Shown one piece after another: positions 1 to 8,925 of a DNA stretch of 44,228 nt. The stretch comes from Bacillus canaveralius (GTDB lineage Bacteria; Bacillota; Bacilli; Bacillales; Cytobacillaceae). The notes under the pieces were generated by a model. That model was given only the letters and a program-made list of their open reading frames with translations. It searched no databases and was not told the origin of the DNA. The translations under genes and the position numbers were made by a program. Where the stretch lies: assembly GCF_002860125.1 (NCBI RefSeq), contig NZ_PGVA01000071.1:1-44228 (forward strand), read 5' to 3'. Position 1 is the first letter of the stretch. Each line of letters opens with the position of its first letter.

Positions 1-85
1 CTTATAAACCCTCTGATATCAATGTATTTGCTTGATTTATATATTTAATTTTTGACAATACGAAAAATTTAGGAGGGGACGAAAA

Positions 86-1531
86 ATGAATTTAGTGGCA
101 CAAGGTTACTTATTGGTTGCAGTCTCAGGGATCTGTATGGTTTTACTTGCTTTCTGGGCTAAAAATCAGTTTTCGGTAGATAATGCCGAAGCATATATGG
201 TTGCAGGCCGCGGGGTACCAGCCGGAATTATTGCTGCATCAATCATTGCAACCGAGCTATGGGCAGGAACGATTATGGCATCAGCAGAAGGTGTTTATAC
301 ATGGGGAGTAGCAGGAATTTGGATGTATGCACTGCCTACTGGCTTAAGTTACACGGTGTTTGCATTCATTGGACCGCGAGTCAGGGGGTTGCTTCCAACG
401 GGTATGACCATTGGAGGATGGATTAAACGAAGATTTGATAGTAAAGCACACATTATTTTTACACTTGTTGCACTGTACATCATGCTTGTATTTGCATTAT
501 TCCAAGTAGTCGGTGGAGCCATTATGCTTAATTCGGTGTTTGGAATGAATTATCAAATTTCCGCTATTTTGGTCGCGTCCGTATTTACTTTGAATGTTCT
601 GATTGGCGGACTGTGGAGCTCTGTCGTTTCAGACTATATTCAATATATTGCTGTTGGTCTAATTGTAATCTTTTTGATTCCTTGGTTAATCGTCGATGCA
701 GGCGGACCGCAGCAAATATTTGCCGGGTTACAAAGTATTGAAGGATCGGCACAAAAGCTGGACTTATTTAGAGCAGATGCCTTTTTAGGTTATTTTGCCG
801 TGACGCTTGGAGGCTGGGGGGTCATCGCAACTTTGAGCAATAGTTCATGGCAGCGGGTATTTGCTGTAGATGAGAAGAAGTTAAGAAAAGCATTATTATT
901 TGGAGGCTGGGGCTGGGTTCCAATTGCACTTTGCTGCAGTTTAGTAGGTTTAATCGGCCTATCTTTAAATCTGGAAGTCACAAATCCTTCTGAAATTTTC
1001 CCGCAGGTTGTCCAATATCTATTACCTTCAGGAGCTATTATCTTTTTTGCGATAGCCGTACTATTGGCTGTTTATTCTTCGGGTGACACTTACTTAAATG
1101 GGATTAGTTCCATGATTACAAATGATATTTACAAGGAATACATTAATAAAGATATTTCAGATAAACAGACATTAAAGATTGCTAGAATCACAGCGGTGAT
1201 GGTTGCAGTCACAGTTGTCTTATCTTCATTAAAGCAGGTTTCGCTATTAGAACTCATGCTTTCAACCGGTGTTATGATTTCAGCACCTTTCTTCCCGCTA
1301 GTATTATCTCTATGGTGGAAAAAAACCAGCTCTACAGCCGTCACTCTTGCCAATGTGTTAACCATCGGCGTTGCTACTTACCTTTTATTGTTCACGGATG
1401 TTCCTTTATATGTCACTTACATCAGCAGTTATATCATTTCTTTGGTCGTTACTGTTGTTGTTACCTTAATTGCCCCGGATAACTTTGATTATCATGCACT
1501 TAAAAACGAGTCAATCAAATCTGCATTATAA
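86..1531 (+). CDS. Sodium:solute symporter (SSS family)
   Basis: A 481-aa, very hydrophobic protein with about 12-13 predicted membrane spans, the usual length and layout of the SSS/SLC5 family, which couples Na+ entry to uptake of a small solute across the cytoplasmic membrane. The ATG at 86 follows a strong AGGAGGGG ribosome site. The N-terminal region has the family-like sequence EAYMVAGRG near residues 35-43, followed by a Gly/Ala-rich span. The substrate cannot be read from the sequence. The gene is followed after 20 bases by a 52-aa membrane protein, then an SDR dehydrogenase and an Old Yellow Enzyme, which suggests that the solute is a carbonyl- or enoate-containing compound oxidised or reduced by those enzymes (inference). 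Confidence 0.88.
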   Translation: MNLVAQGYLLVAVSGICMVLLAFWAKNQFSVDNAEAYMVAGRGVPAGIIAASIIATELWAGTIMASAEGVYTWGVAGIWMYALPTGLSYTVFAFIGPRVRGLLPTGMTIGGWIKRRFDSKAHIIFTLVALYIMLVFALFQVVGGAIMLNSVFGMNYQISAILVASVFTLNVLIGGLWSSVVSDYIQYIAVGLIVIFLIPWLIVDAGGPQQIFAGLQSIEGSAQKLDLFRADAFLGYFAVTLGGWGVIATLSNSSWQRVFAVDEKKLRKALLFGGWGWVPIALCCSLVGLIGLSLNLEVTNPSEIFPQVVQYLLPSGAIIFFAIAVLLAVYSSGDTYLNGISSMITNDIYKEYINKDISDKQTLKIARITAVMVAVTVVLSSLKQVSLLELMLSTGVMISAPFFPLVLSLWWKKTSSTAVTLANVLTIGVATYLLLFTDVPLYVTYISSYIISLVVTVVVTLIAPDNFDYHALKNESIKSAL

Positions 1532-1551
1532 AAGAAAAGGAGGAGTCGAAT

Positions 1552-1710
1552 ATGAATTTATCAGCTTTTTCATTCTTGATTTATTTTTGCTTCATTTATT
1601 TAGCGATTACCATGATAATTTGTACAGCGTGGGTCATTCGAGATAGAGAGAAATTAAAACGTAAACCAAGCGAAGCCCAGGAAGCGAACAGCAGAATCAT
1701 GAATGTTTGA
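1552..1710 (+). CDS. Small single-span protein, probable symporter accessory subunit
   Basis: A 52-aa protein starting at ATG 1552 behind the ribosome site AAGGAGGAG (about 1538-1545). Residues 5-28 form one hydrophobic membrane span, followed by a positively charged tail (RDREKLKRK, residues 30-38) that should lie in the cytoplasm. It sits 20 bases after the SSS symporter. Short one-span proteins beside SSS symporters are a known arrangement (symporter small accessory proteins), and position, size and topology fit. The stop overlaps the ribosome site of the next gene (TGAGGAGG), so translation is probably coupled. No enzymatic motif is present. Confidence 0.75.
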   Translation: MNLSAFSFLIYFCFIYLAITMIICTAWVIRDREKLKRKPSEAQEANSRIMNV

Positions 1711-1723
1711 GGAGGAAAAAAGC

Positions 1724-2476
1724 ATGAAACTTAAAGGGAAAGCCGCGATTATTACGGGAGCCGGACAGGGGATTGGAAAAGCTATTGCCCTTTCATACGC
1801 AAAAGAAGGGGCAAACTTATCACTTAATGTGTATGGGCTCGATGAAGAGAGAGTTAAGTTATTAGTCAAGGAATTGACTGACTTTGATGTGCAAGTCATT
1901 GTTACGGAAGGAGATATAACGGACGAAAAGATCGTTAAGGAATTAGTAACAAATACAATGAACGCTTATGGCCGTATTGATATTCTCGTTAATAACGCAG
2001 GGATTTTAACACAGAGTTTGATTCAGGACATGAGTGTTGAAATGTGGGATCGAATGATTGAAGTCGACTTAAAATCCGTTTTTTTAACAACCAGACAGGT
2101 CGTTCCTTATATGATTTCTCAAAAGAGTGGGCGAATCATTAATACCGCTTCCCAGTTGGGCCAAAAAGGCGGAGTTGAACTAAGCCATTACGCGGCAGCA
2201 AAAGCAGGTGTTATCGGTTTTACAAAGTCAATTGCCTTGGAATTAGGAAAGTATGGTATAACAGCTAACTGTATAGCTCCAGGACCAATTGAAACCGAAT
2301 TAGTGGCAGGCATTAATGAAGAATGGAAGATCCAAAAACGTTCAGAATTAGCGATACCAAGGTTTGGAAAAGCGGAGGAAGTTGCACCTACAGCGGTTCT
2401 TTTAGCTTCTGATCCTGATGGCAATATATATACTGGCCAGACGTTAGGCCCTAATAGTGGAGATGTGATGATATGA
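1724..2476 (+). CDS. Short-chain dehydrogenase/reductase (SDR)
   Basis: A 250-aa classical SDR. The ATG at 1724 is preferred over upstream in-frame starts because GAGGAGG lies just before it and the protein then begins in the usual way (MKLKGKAAIITG). The cofactor loop GAGQGIG is at residues 12-18, NNAG at about 90-93, catalytic Ser near 143 and Tyr156/Lys160 (YAAAK). The family performs NAD(P)-dependent oxidation/reduction of alcohols and ketones in the cytoplasm. The C-terminus (LGPNSGDVMI) departs from the usual VDGG ending, so the C-terminal edge may be specialised. It lies between the symporter pair and an Old Yellow Enzyme, and probably acts in the same pathway. Exact substrate unknown. 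Confidence 0.88.
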   Translation: MKLKGKAAIITGAGQGIGKAIALSYAKEGANLSLNVYGLDEERVKLLVKELTDFDVQVIVTEGDITDEKIVKELVTNTMNAYGRIDILVNNAGILTQSLIQDMSVEMWDRMIEVDLKSVFLTTRQVVPYMISQKSGRIINTASQLGQKGGVELSHYAAAKAGVIGFTKSIALELGKYGITANCIAPGPIETELVAGINEEWKIQKRSELAIPRFGKAEEVAPTAVLLASDPDGNIYTGQTLGPNSGDVMI

Positions 2477-2545
2477 TATGATTTAAACAGGAACTGGCAA
2501 CAGGATGCCTTTTCGATGCCAAATAGATTTTTAGGAGTGGTAAAA

Positions 2546-3646
2546 ATGCAGACGAAACATTACGAAAAACTGTTCGCCGGATTGGACATAGCTGGATTAA
2601 AGCTGGAAAACCGTATTGCTTTAGCACCAATGACCCGTGTGAGTGCTACTGAAGATGGGTTTGTGACGGAGCGAATGATAAAATATTACACAAAATTCGC
2701 GAGGGGTGGGTTTTCCCTGTTGATAACCGAGGGAGTATATCCTGATGAACTATATAGCCAGGGCTATTTATATCAGCCAGGAATAGTAAATGAGGACCAA
2801 ACCAAATCTTGGAGGAACGTTGTTGAAAGTGTCCATAAACAAGGCAGCAAGATTATTTGCCAATTGATGCATGCAGGTGCCCTATCCCAGGGGAATATCC
2901 ATAAAGCAAATTCAATCGGTCCATCAGCGATAAAACCGAAAGGATCACAGTTAAGCTTTTATCGGGGTGAAGGTGAGTTTCAATTATCTAAAGAGATGAG
3001 CTCTGCTGACATCGAAGACGTCAAAAATGGCTTTGTTAATGCAGCGAAGCATGCAAAAGAAGCAGGCTTCGATGGCGTTGAAGTTCACGGGGCCAATGGG
3101 TACATTCTTGATCAGTTTTTAACCGACTATACGAATAAACGTGATGATAATTACGGAGGCTCGACGGAAAATCGTGTAAGATTATCTGTGGAGGTTCTCC
3201 AGGAAATTCGTAAAGCAGTTGGGGGTGATTATCCTGTTGGTATACGAATCTCCCAAGCCAAAGTAAATGATTCAGATCATAAATGGGCTGGAAAAGAAAA
3301 AGACGCAGAAGTCATCTTCAGCCATTTAGCACGAGCAGGGGCAGACTTTATTCATATCACTGAACCGAAGGCTTTTGAACCGGCTTTTGCTGGCTCCAGT
3401 GCTACATTACCAGAGCTTGCAAAAAAATATGGGAAAGTGCCTGTCATTGCAAATGGCGCCTTACACGATCCCGAAAAAGCAGAAGAACTGATAACAGAGG
3501 GTTATGCTGATGTTATAAGCCTTGGAAAAGGGGCTTTAGCCAACCAGGATTGGCCTAGTAAAGTAAGAAATAATGCAGAATTAGCAGAATTTAAGGCCGA
3601 AAATCATTTGCTGCCAATTGCAGATATAAAAGAAATAGAAATTTAA
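2546..3646 (+). CDS. NADH:flavin oxidoreductase, Old Yellow Enzyme family
   Basis: A 366-aa FMN-dependent TIM-barrel enzyme. The ATG at 2546 is chosen because TTAGGAGTGG precedes it and the protein then starts at the conserved barrel entry. Visible motifs are LAPMTR (26-31), CQLMHAG (105-111), the substrate-binding pair His181/Asn184 in VHGANGYILDQF, and NYGGSTENR (202-210), all standard for OYE-type ene-reductases. There is no C-terminal FeS/FAD extension, so this is the short single-domain form rather than the 2,4-dienoyl-CoA reductase form. The family reduces activated C=C bonds with NAD(P)H. Last gene of the presumed symporter operon; a terminator hairpin follows at 3775-3802. Confidence 0.9.
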   Translation: MQTKHYEKLFAGLDIAGLKLENRIALAPMTRVSATEDGFVTERMIKYYTKFARGGFSLLITEGVYPDELYSQGYLYQPGIVNEDQTKSWRNVVESVHKQGSKIICQLMHAGALSQGNIHKANSIGPSAIKPKGSQLSFYRGEGEFQLSKEMSSADIEDVKNGFVNAAKHAKEAGFDGVEVHGANGYILDQFLTDYTNKRDDNYGGSTENRVRLSVEVLQEIRKAVGGDYPVGIRISQAKVNDSDHKWAGKEKDAEVIFSHLARAGADFIHITEPKAFEPAFAGSSATLPELAKKYGKVPVIANGALHDPEKAEELITEGYADVISLGKGALANQDWPSKVRNNAELAEFKAENHLLPIADIKEIEI

Positions 3647-3774
3647 CTACTTCTGCTTAACAAAACAGATCTGCGTACACTTTGGGGTCGGAATAAGATA
3701 TCAATAAAGGGCTGCAAAAGCTCACATAAGGTGCATATATTGATTTCATCTACGTTTGTTATTGGTAGTAAAAT

Positions 3775-3802
3775 AAAAACGTCACAAACAGGTGACGTTT
3801 TT
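3775..3802. terminator. Bidirectional terminator between OYE gene and mrr-like remnant
   Basis: Perfect 11-bp inverted repeat (3775-3785 and 3792-3802) with a 6-base loop. A T-run follows on the + strand, and the A-run of the left arm gives a T-run on the - strand, so it can end both converging genes. Confidence 0.8.
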
Positions 3803-3804
3803 TC

Positions 3805-4429
3805 TTAGTTTTCGACTTCAAGCAGCTGCCGTTTTCTTTGACGGTGGTATTTGCAAATCATATCTGATAGTTCTGTACGGTTTATCAACTTAACATTGTT
3901 AGCCTTGGCAAGTTTCTCGGCCTGTTTGGTAAAGTAGCGATTTGTTACAACCATTGCACCGTTTGCATTGTAAAAGTTTACTGCTCCAACAGCTTGCTGT
4001 ACTGCAGCTATGCCAATGTTGGAGCTATAACATTTAGCCTGCACGACGTATTTCTTACGTCTATTTTTAAGAATTAAGTCTGCGCCATAATCACCAGATC
4101 CTTGAGTTACGGATGCCTTGAAGCCATGGGTTTCAAAAAGAGGTGCTAAAAAGTGCTCGAAATCATGTCCAGACCATTTGATCTACTTCTTCTATGCCAG
4201 AATATTTGAAGCGTAAATAAGCTTTATAATATTTTTGGGTAACGCCAAAAAATTTATAAAGCAGGACAACTACTCCGAAACACAGCATTACCGCGAAAAT
4301 GTCGAAGAGCTTGTCCGCATTAGCTAAAGATACCAATAAGCTTAAACCTATAATATACACAACCAGCATGATTGGGGAGGCGTTGAAGTAACCTCTCCTC
4401 CTCCTTTTTCTTCTGCGGTAGTAGGCCAT
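3805..4429 (-). pseudogene. Membrane-anchored Mrr-type restriction endonuclease, frameshifted
   Basis: Read on the - strand from ATG at 4429 (preceded by AGGGAGA). The N-terminal part is Arg-rich (YYRRRKRRRR) with two membrane spans, the linker ends in SGIEEVDQM, and then the frame breaks. Removing one base near 4174 restores MSGHDFEHFLAPLFETHG and joins it to the downstream frame, which carries GSGDYGADLIL and VVQAKC, the D...QxK catalytic core of the Mrr_cat fold, and then VVTNRYFT. The total length of 625 bases (3n+1) agrees with a single inserted base. Intact relatives are putative type IV-like nucleases with two N-terminal spans. Either a real inactivating frameshift or a sequencing error; the rest of the frame is undamaged, which implies a recent event or an error. 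Confidence 0.8.
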
Positions 4430-4534
4430 TTGAAGTAGTCTCCCTGAAATGTAGTCACTAATACACTCTCCAATGAAATATAGAAATATGCATTTAATAA
4501 AAACCAGTATAAAGTACAATTAACTTAGGGAAAG

Positions 4535-4578
4535 AGGCTGACTCAAAAGCGTGTGTTAACGACCTTTTGAGTCAGCCT
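4535..4578. terminator. Strong hairpin terminator
   Basis: Perfect 15-bp stem (4535-4549 with 4564-4578), 14-base loop, followed by seven Ts on the + strand. It lies upstream of the mrr-like remnant and of the M81 operon promoter and does not follow any + strand gene closely. It may insulate the M81 operon or be a small interspersed hairpin repeat. Confidence 0.7.
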
Positions 4579-4689
4579 TTTTTTAATTTTGTTAAATAAC
4601 CATATCCTAATAGGGTTAAATATTCTAACCATCAAAAATGACTGTTTTTATAGAATAATCAAAAATTTTTAAAAATTATAAATTTAATA

Positions 4690-4718
4690 TTGAAAAGTAC
4701 CCACCACCATACTATAAT
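4690..4718 (+). promoter_or_regulatory. Sigma-A promoter of the M81/peptide-importer operon
   Basis: TTGAAA (4690-4695), 17-base spacer, TATAAT (4713-4718). This is a near-consensus vegetative promoter, 72 bases before the M81 start codon. Confidence 0.8.
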
Positions 4719-4755
4719 TACAGATAATAAATTATAAACTTCATTTTGATTAACA

Positions 4756-4772
4756 AAGTAAAGTGTTTACTT
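4756..4772. promoter_or_regulatory. Candidate operator palindrome in the M81 operon leader
   Basis: AAGTAAA-GTG-TTTACTT is a perfect 7-3-7 palindrome located between the promoter and the ribosome site (AAAAAGGTGGGG) of the M81 gene. The position suits a repressor site; the RpiR regulator encoded at the far end of the cluster is the obvious candidate binder (inference). Confidence 0.45.
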
Positions 4773-4790
4773 CAAAAAGGTGGGGAAAAA

Positions 4791-6287
4791 ATGAAAATCT
4801 TGATTGGTCAGATTGCTCATGAGACAAACACTTTTTCCAGTGTTAAGACGACGGTTGAGTCGTTTAAACAATGGGAATGGCTGCATGGAGATGAAGTCAT
4901 TCATAGACATCGAAAAGTAAGAGATTACTTGGGGGGGATGATTGATCGTGGTGAAGAAATTGGCATTGAGGTAGTTCCAACGTTTTCCTCCTTTGCGATG
5001 CCATCAGGGATTATTACCAGAGAAACGTATGAGACAATTATTAACGAATTAATCGAAAATATCCAAACCGCAGCAGAGTATGAGGCAATATGCCTTGCTC
5101 TTCACGGCGCTGGGGTCGCTGAAGATGTTGATGATCTCGAAGGCGGAATATTGCATGCGGTGAGAGAGGTAGTAGGCGATGATATTCCCATTGTAGTTAC
5201 CCTCGATCTTCATGGCAATATAACAGAACAAATGGTTCAAGAAGCAGATGTCCTCCTCGGAGTTAATTACTATCCGCATGTTGATTCTTATGAAAGAGGA
5301 ATAGAAGCAATTGACATTACAAAACAAATCCTATCAGGTGAAATTCAGCCAAAGATGAGCCTCAAGAAACTTCCACTGATGATTCCGACATCCACTACAA
5401 ATCTATCACCTGCAGCTGACATCAATCGATTGTGCTGGGCACGCGAAGAGAACGACTCCATTATTGATTGTACCTTCTTTCACGGTTTTCCATATACGAA
5501 CATCCCGGAACCTGGTGTAACGGTTTTAACCATAACAAATAATGATCAGGAACTTGCAAATCAAACTTCGGAAGAAATTGCTCTTGAAATTTGGAATGCA
5601 AGAGAGAAATTTTTCCCTCATATCGATACCCCCAGTGAAGGCATTAATAAGGCATTACAAATAGAAGGCCATCCGATAGTCATCAATGAAACATCTGATA
5701 ACCCAGGGGGCGGGACTCCAGGAGATGGAACACACCTGCTTTCAGCAATGTTGGAGGCGAAACTTGACAATGCTTGTTTCGGGTTCATTTATGACCCGGA
5801 AGTAGTGGATATTGCACATACAAAAGGAATAGGCTCTTTAATTGAAATAGAGCTGGGTGGTAAAACCGATGATATGCATGGCAAACCTGTTCAGGTTAAA
5901 GCCTATGTCAAAACCCTAACAGATGGGCAGTTTATCCAATCTTCACCTATGGGGAGAGGGGCAAAAGTAGATTTTGGGAAATCTGTGAGATTAGTAGTGG
6001 GCGGAATCGATATTGTTGTCTGTTCAAAGAGATCCCAAACATTGGATGAGCAAATCTTTTTACTGCATGGTATTGACGTAACAACTTATAAAATTGTCGC
6101 CTTGAAATCAAGCCAGCATTTCCGGGCCGGTTTTGAACCGCTGGCACATTCTATCATATCTGTAGATTCGCCTGGGCTGAGCAGTTTTAATCTTGCCTCC
6201 TTTAACCACACGAGACTCAATAAACCAGTATTTCCATTTAACAAAGATATAGAGTTTTTAGAGAAAGACAAACTCATTAAAAAATAG
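4791..6287 (+). CDS. M81 family metallopeptidase (MlrC-like)
   Basis: A 498-aa protein. The ATG at 4791 follows AAGGTGGGG and gives the characteristic start MKILIGQIAHETNTFS. Conserved blocks: LHGAG (104-108), TLDLHGN (137-143) and YPHVDSYERG (161-170), the likely zinc/active-site region, then the MlrC C-terminal domain with NPGGGTPGDGT near residues 304-314. The best-known member, MlrC, cleaves the linear microcystin and its tetrapeptide, which contain D-residues. There is no signal peptide, so it acts in the cytoplasm, presumably on peptides brought in by the ABC importer encoded directly downstream (12-base gap). First gene of the long cluster. The true substrate is unknown. Confidence 0.88.
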   Translation: MKILIGQIAHETNTFSSVKTTVESFKQWEWLHGDEVIHRHRKVRDYLGGMIDRGEEIGIEVVPTFSSFAMPSGIITRETYETIINELIENIQTAAEYEAICLALHGAGVAEDVDDLEGGILHAVREVVGDDIPIVVTLDLHGNITEQMVQEADVLLGVNYYPHVDSYERGIEAIDITKQILSGEIQPKMSLKKLPLMIPTSTTNLSPAADINRLCWAREENDSIIDCTFFHGFPYTNIPEPGVTVLTITNNDQELANQTSEEIALEIWNAREKFFPHIDTPSEGINKALQIEGHPIVINETSDNPGGGTPGDGTHLLSAMLEAKLDNACFGFIYDPEVVDIAHTKGIGSLIEIELGGKTDDMHGKPVQVKAYVKTLTDGQFIQSSPMGRGAKVDFGKSVRLVVGGIDIVVCSKRSQTLDEQIFLLHGIDVTTYKIVALKSSQHFRAGFEPLAHSIISVDSPGLSSFNLASFNHTRLNKPVFPFNKDIEFLEKDKLIKK

Positions 6288-6299
6288 GGGGCACGAATC

Positions 6300-7922
6300 G
6301 TGACAAGGAAAATAGGTCATATTCTATTCATTGCTTTAATTAGTCTTATGTTGTTATTAACAGGCTGTAATCCAAAACCAACTGAACAAAGCTCTGGAGA
6401 TAAGACCCAAGGTTCCACGGCTGCTAGCGGAGCAGGGAATTCGCGCGATACTCTGGTGATTTCATCAGTCCGTGAGCCAGATACAATAGATGTCCACAAG
6501 ACAACATGGGTTGATGATTCAAATGGGCATGTTTATGAAACGTTGTTGAAAAGGGATTTGGATGGGAACCTGATTCCCGGCCTGGCTGAAAAGTATGAAA
6601 CATCAGCGGATGGCAAAGTGTGGACTTTCTACTTGAATGAAAACGCAAAATTTCATTCCGGAGAACCGGTTACTGCAGACGCTGTGAAGAAAACATTTGA
6701 AAGATTCCTCGAACATTCTGCTGTAAAATTTATAGCTGGACCAGTGGAGAAAATTGAAGCTGTTGAGCCACAAAAACTAATGATCTATTTCACAGAACCT
6801 TTTGCACCTTTTGCCAGTGGACTAACAACTGCTTATTTGGCGCCTATGGATCCTAAAGCTATTGAACAGCATGGGGATAAGTTTGGTGAACATCCGGCTG
6901 CTGCAGGCATATTTAAATTTGCAGAGCGAAAACGTGGATCATCGATTGTGTATACAAAAAATGAAGCCTACAATTGGGGTCCTCCTTTCGTTGAAAACAA
7001 GGGTGCTCCTGCCTTTGATAAATACGAGTTCCGATTTATCACGGATGACGATACAAGGGTTCTTGAGTTTAAGAAGGGTACCACGCAAATTATGACAAAG
7101 GTACCACCCAACTATGTAAAAGATTTAAAAAATACACCGGGTGTAAAAATTGACAGTATTTACGAACAAGGAATTACTTATCTGGGTTTTAATAACAAAA
7201 AACCAATCTTCCAGGATAAAAAAGTGAGACAGGCAATCGCTCTCGGTATAGACCGAGAACCAATCGTAGAATTTGCATTGGAAGGATATGCTAAACCTGT
7301 GTTTGGTCCGCTTCCTCCAACTATTCCTGGTTATAGTGAAACGGTCGAAGGGGCGGCGGAAGATAAGTATACCCGGGATGTCAAAAAGGCCAAGTCGCTG
7401 CTCGCGGAAGCTGGATGGAAGGATTCCAACGGAGACGGCATTGCCGACAGGGATGGAAAGCCTTTTGCATTCGAATTATGGTTATCTGATGAACCGGTTA
7501 TGCAAAGGATCGCGCAGATTATTCAAGACCAGTTAAAGGAAATCGGTATTGACGTGAAAATATCAGTGCAAGAGGCTGCTGCAATTTCTGCCAATACTCC
7601 AAAGGGATTACATGACGCACTGTTAACGATGTATGGATGGTCTGATCCGGATATATTGTACATGCTGTTTGCAAAAGGCAGCTCAATAAGGTTGCATTAT
7701 GAGTCTGAAGAATTGCACAACATGCTAACGAACGGGCGTCAAACGATGAATCCGGAAGAACGCATGAAAATTTATGAAGAAGCACAGCAGTTTATAGTGG
7801 AAGAATCACCGTGGGTGCCATTATTTGTTCGTGAAAGTCTTACAGCTTACCGTGATATTGAAGGTTTTAAACAAAATCCATATTCACAAAACATTTTGTT
7901 CAACGATATCCGTCCAAAATAA
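6300..7922 (+). CDS. Peptide ABC transporter substrate-binding lipoprotein (SBP family 5)
   Basis: A 540-aa protein starting at GTG 6300 behind AGGGGG. An N-terminal signal with lipobox LLTGC places the lipidated Cys at residue 23, so the protein sits on the outside of the membrane. Then come the family-5 binding protein features: EPDTIDVH, YETLLKRD, GLAEKYETSADGKVWTFYL and VRQAIALGIDRE. The family delivers di-/oligopeptides (also nickel or opines) to the permeases. It starts 12 bases after the M81 gene and is separated from the permeases by a stable hairpin, an arrangement that often leaves more binding protein than permease. Peptide is the most likely ligand given the neighbouring peptidases. 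Confidence 0.93.
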   Translation: MTRKIGHILFIALISLMLLLTGCNPKPTEQSSGDKTQGSTAASGAGNSRDTLVISSVREPDTIDVHKTTWVDDSNGHVYETLLKRDLDGNLIPGLAEKYETSADGKVWTFYLNENAKFHSGEPVTADAVKKTFERFLEHSAVKFIAGPVEKIEAVEPQKLMIYFTEPFAPFASGLTTAYLAPMDPKAIEQHGDKFGEHPAAAGIFKFAERKRGSSIVYTKNEAYNWGPPFVENKGAPAFDKYEFRFITDDDTRVLEFKKGTTQIMTKVPPNYVKDLKNTPGVKIDSIYEQGITYLGFNNKKPIFQDKKVRQAIALGIDREPIVEFALEGYAKPVFGPLPPTIPGYSETVEGAAEDKYTRDVKKAKSLLAEAGWKDSNGDGIADRDGKPFAFELWLSDEPVMQRIAQIIQDQLKEIGIDVKISVQEAAAISANTPKGLHDALLTMYGWSDPDILYMLFAKGSSIRLHYESEELHNMLTNGRQTMNPEERMKIYEEAQQFIVEESPWVPLFVRESLTAYRDIEGFKQNPYSQNILFNDIRPK

Positions 7923-7935
7923 TAAAACGAAGAGA

Positions 7936-7968
7936 ATACAGTTAGGGATCATTCATCCCTAACTGTAT
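7936..7968 (+). promoter_or_regulatory. Intercistronic hairpin between binding-protein and permease genes
   Basis: Perfect 14-bp stem (7936-7949 with 7955-7968), 5-base loop, followed only by a short mixed TA stretch. It begins 14 bases after the stop of the binding-protein gene. Partial terminator or 3' mRNA stabiliser are both plausible; either would lower permease relative to binding protein. Confidence 0.75.
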
Positions 7969-7992
7969 TATTTAAATAAGGAGGCATAGGAT

Positions 7993-8910
7993 TTGGAAAA
8001 ATATATAATGCAACGCACGTTGTCAATGATTGTTACATTATTTGGTGTCTCTTTCTTAGTGTTTATGATGATGCATCTTATCCCAGGGGACCCTGTCACC
8101 TATATATTAGGTGACTTTGCAACAGAAGAATCGATCGCTGAATTAAAGACCAGTCTGGGGTTGGACCAGCCAATGATTATACAATTCATCGACTATATTA
8201 AAAATGTGTTTCAAGGGGACTTGGGAACTTCGTATGTTACAGGGTTAACGGTCGTTGAGGAAATCACTGCCCGGTTTCCAATTACCTTTCAGCTGGCGGT
8301 TTATAGTCTGTTAATCGGCTCTGTCGTTGGTATATTGATGGGAATATTAGCTGCAGTAAAACAAAACACCATTGTTGATCAATTAGCGATGGTCATCTCA
8401 TTGATAGGAATATCTGCTCCAGGTTTTTGGATTGCACTCTTCTTAATTTGGATTTTTTCTTATCAATTAAACATATTTCCTATTTCAGGATATGAAGGAT
8501 TTCAATCATTAATTCTACCTTCCATAACGCTTGGTTTGGGCTCCGCGGGAAATATTGCAAGAATGACAAGGTCAAGCATGCTCGAGGTCATTAAACAAGA
8601 TTTCATGCGAACAGCACAAGCAAAAGGCCTTGCTTTAATTCCAATGATCTTGCAGCATGCACTTCAAAATGCCATGATACCAGTCATTACATTAATAGGC
8701 CTTCAGTTCGGATTCTTATTGGCCGGAGCTGTTGTTATTGAAACGGTATTTGCACTACCAGGTTTAGGCAGTTTTTCTGTTGAAGCAATTTCTAAAAGAG
8801 ATTTACCAACTGTACAAGGGCTAGTCCTCTTTATGGCGTTTCTTTTTATTATTACGAATTTAATAGTTGATCTTGTATATAGTATCGTTGACCCTCGCAT
8901 CAAATATTAG
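7993..8910 (+). CDS. Peptide ABC transporter permease (DppB-like)
   Basis: A 305-aa integral membrane protein with about six spans. TTG at 7993 is taken as the start because AAGGAGG lies 8 bases upstream; ATG 8008 is the alternative. The N-terminal block (FLVFMMMHLIPGDPVTY, residues 20-36) is the DppB/OppB hallmark, and the EAA-type loop near MRTAQAKGL contacts the ATPase. It forms the membrane channel with the next gene product. It sits after the intercistronic hairpin and 6 bases before the GTG/TTG start region of the next permease. Confidence 0.92.
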   Translation: MEKYIMQRTLSMIVTLFGVSFLVFMMMHLIPGDPVTYILGDFATEESIAELKTSLGLDQPMIIQFIDYIKNVFQGDLGTSYVTGLTVVEEITARFPITFQLAVYSLLIGSVVGILMGILAAVKQNTIVDQLAMVISLIGISAPGFWIALFLIWIFSYQLNIFPISGYEGFQSLILPSITLGLGSAGNIARMTRSSMLEVIKQDFMRTAQAKGLALIPMILQHALQNAMIPVITLIGLQFGFLLAGAVVIETVFALPGLGSFSVEAISKRDLPTVQGLVLFMAFLFIITNLIVDLVYSIVDPRIKY

Positions 8911-8925
8911 AAAGGGGTGTCCATT

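Noticed and set aside
4535-4578. End of an insertion sequence
   Set aside because: The hairpin resembles interspersed repeats, but no transposase, paired end or target duplication was found; a terminator explains it.
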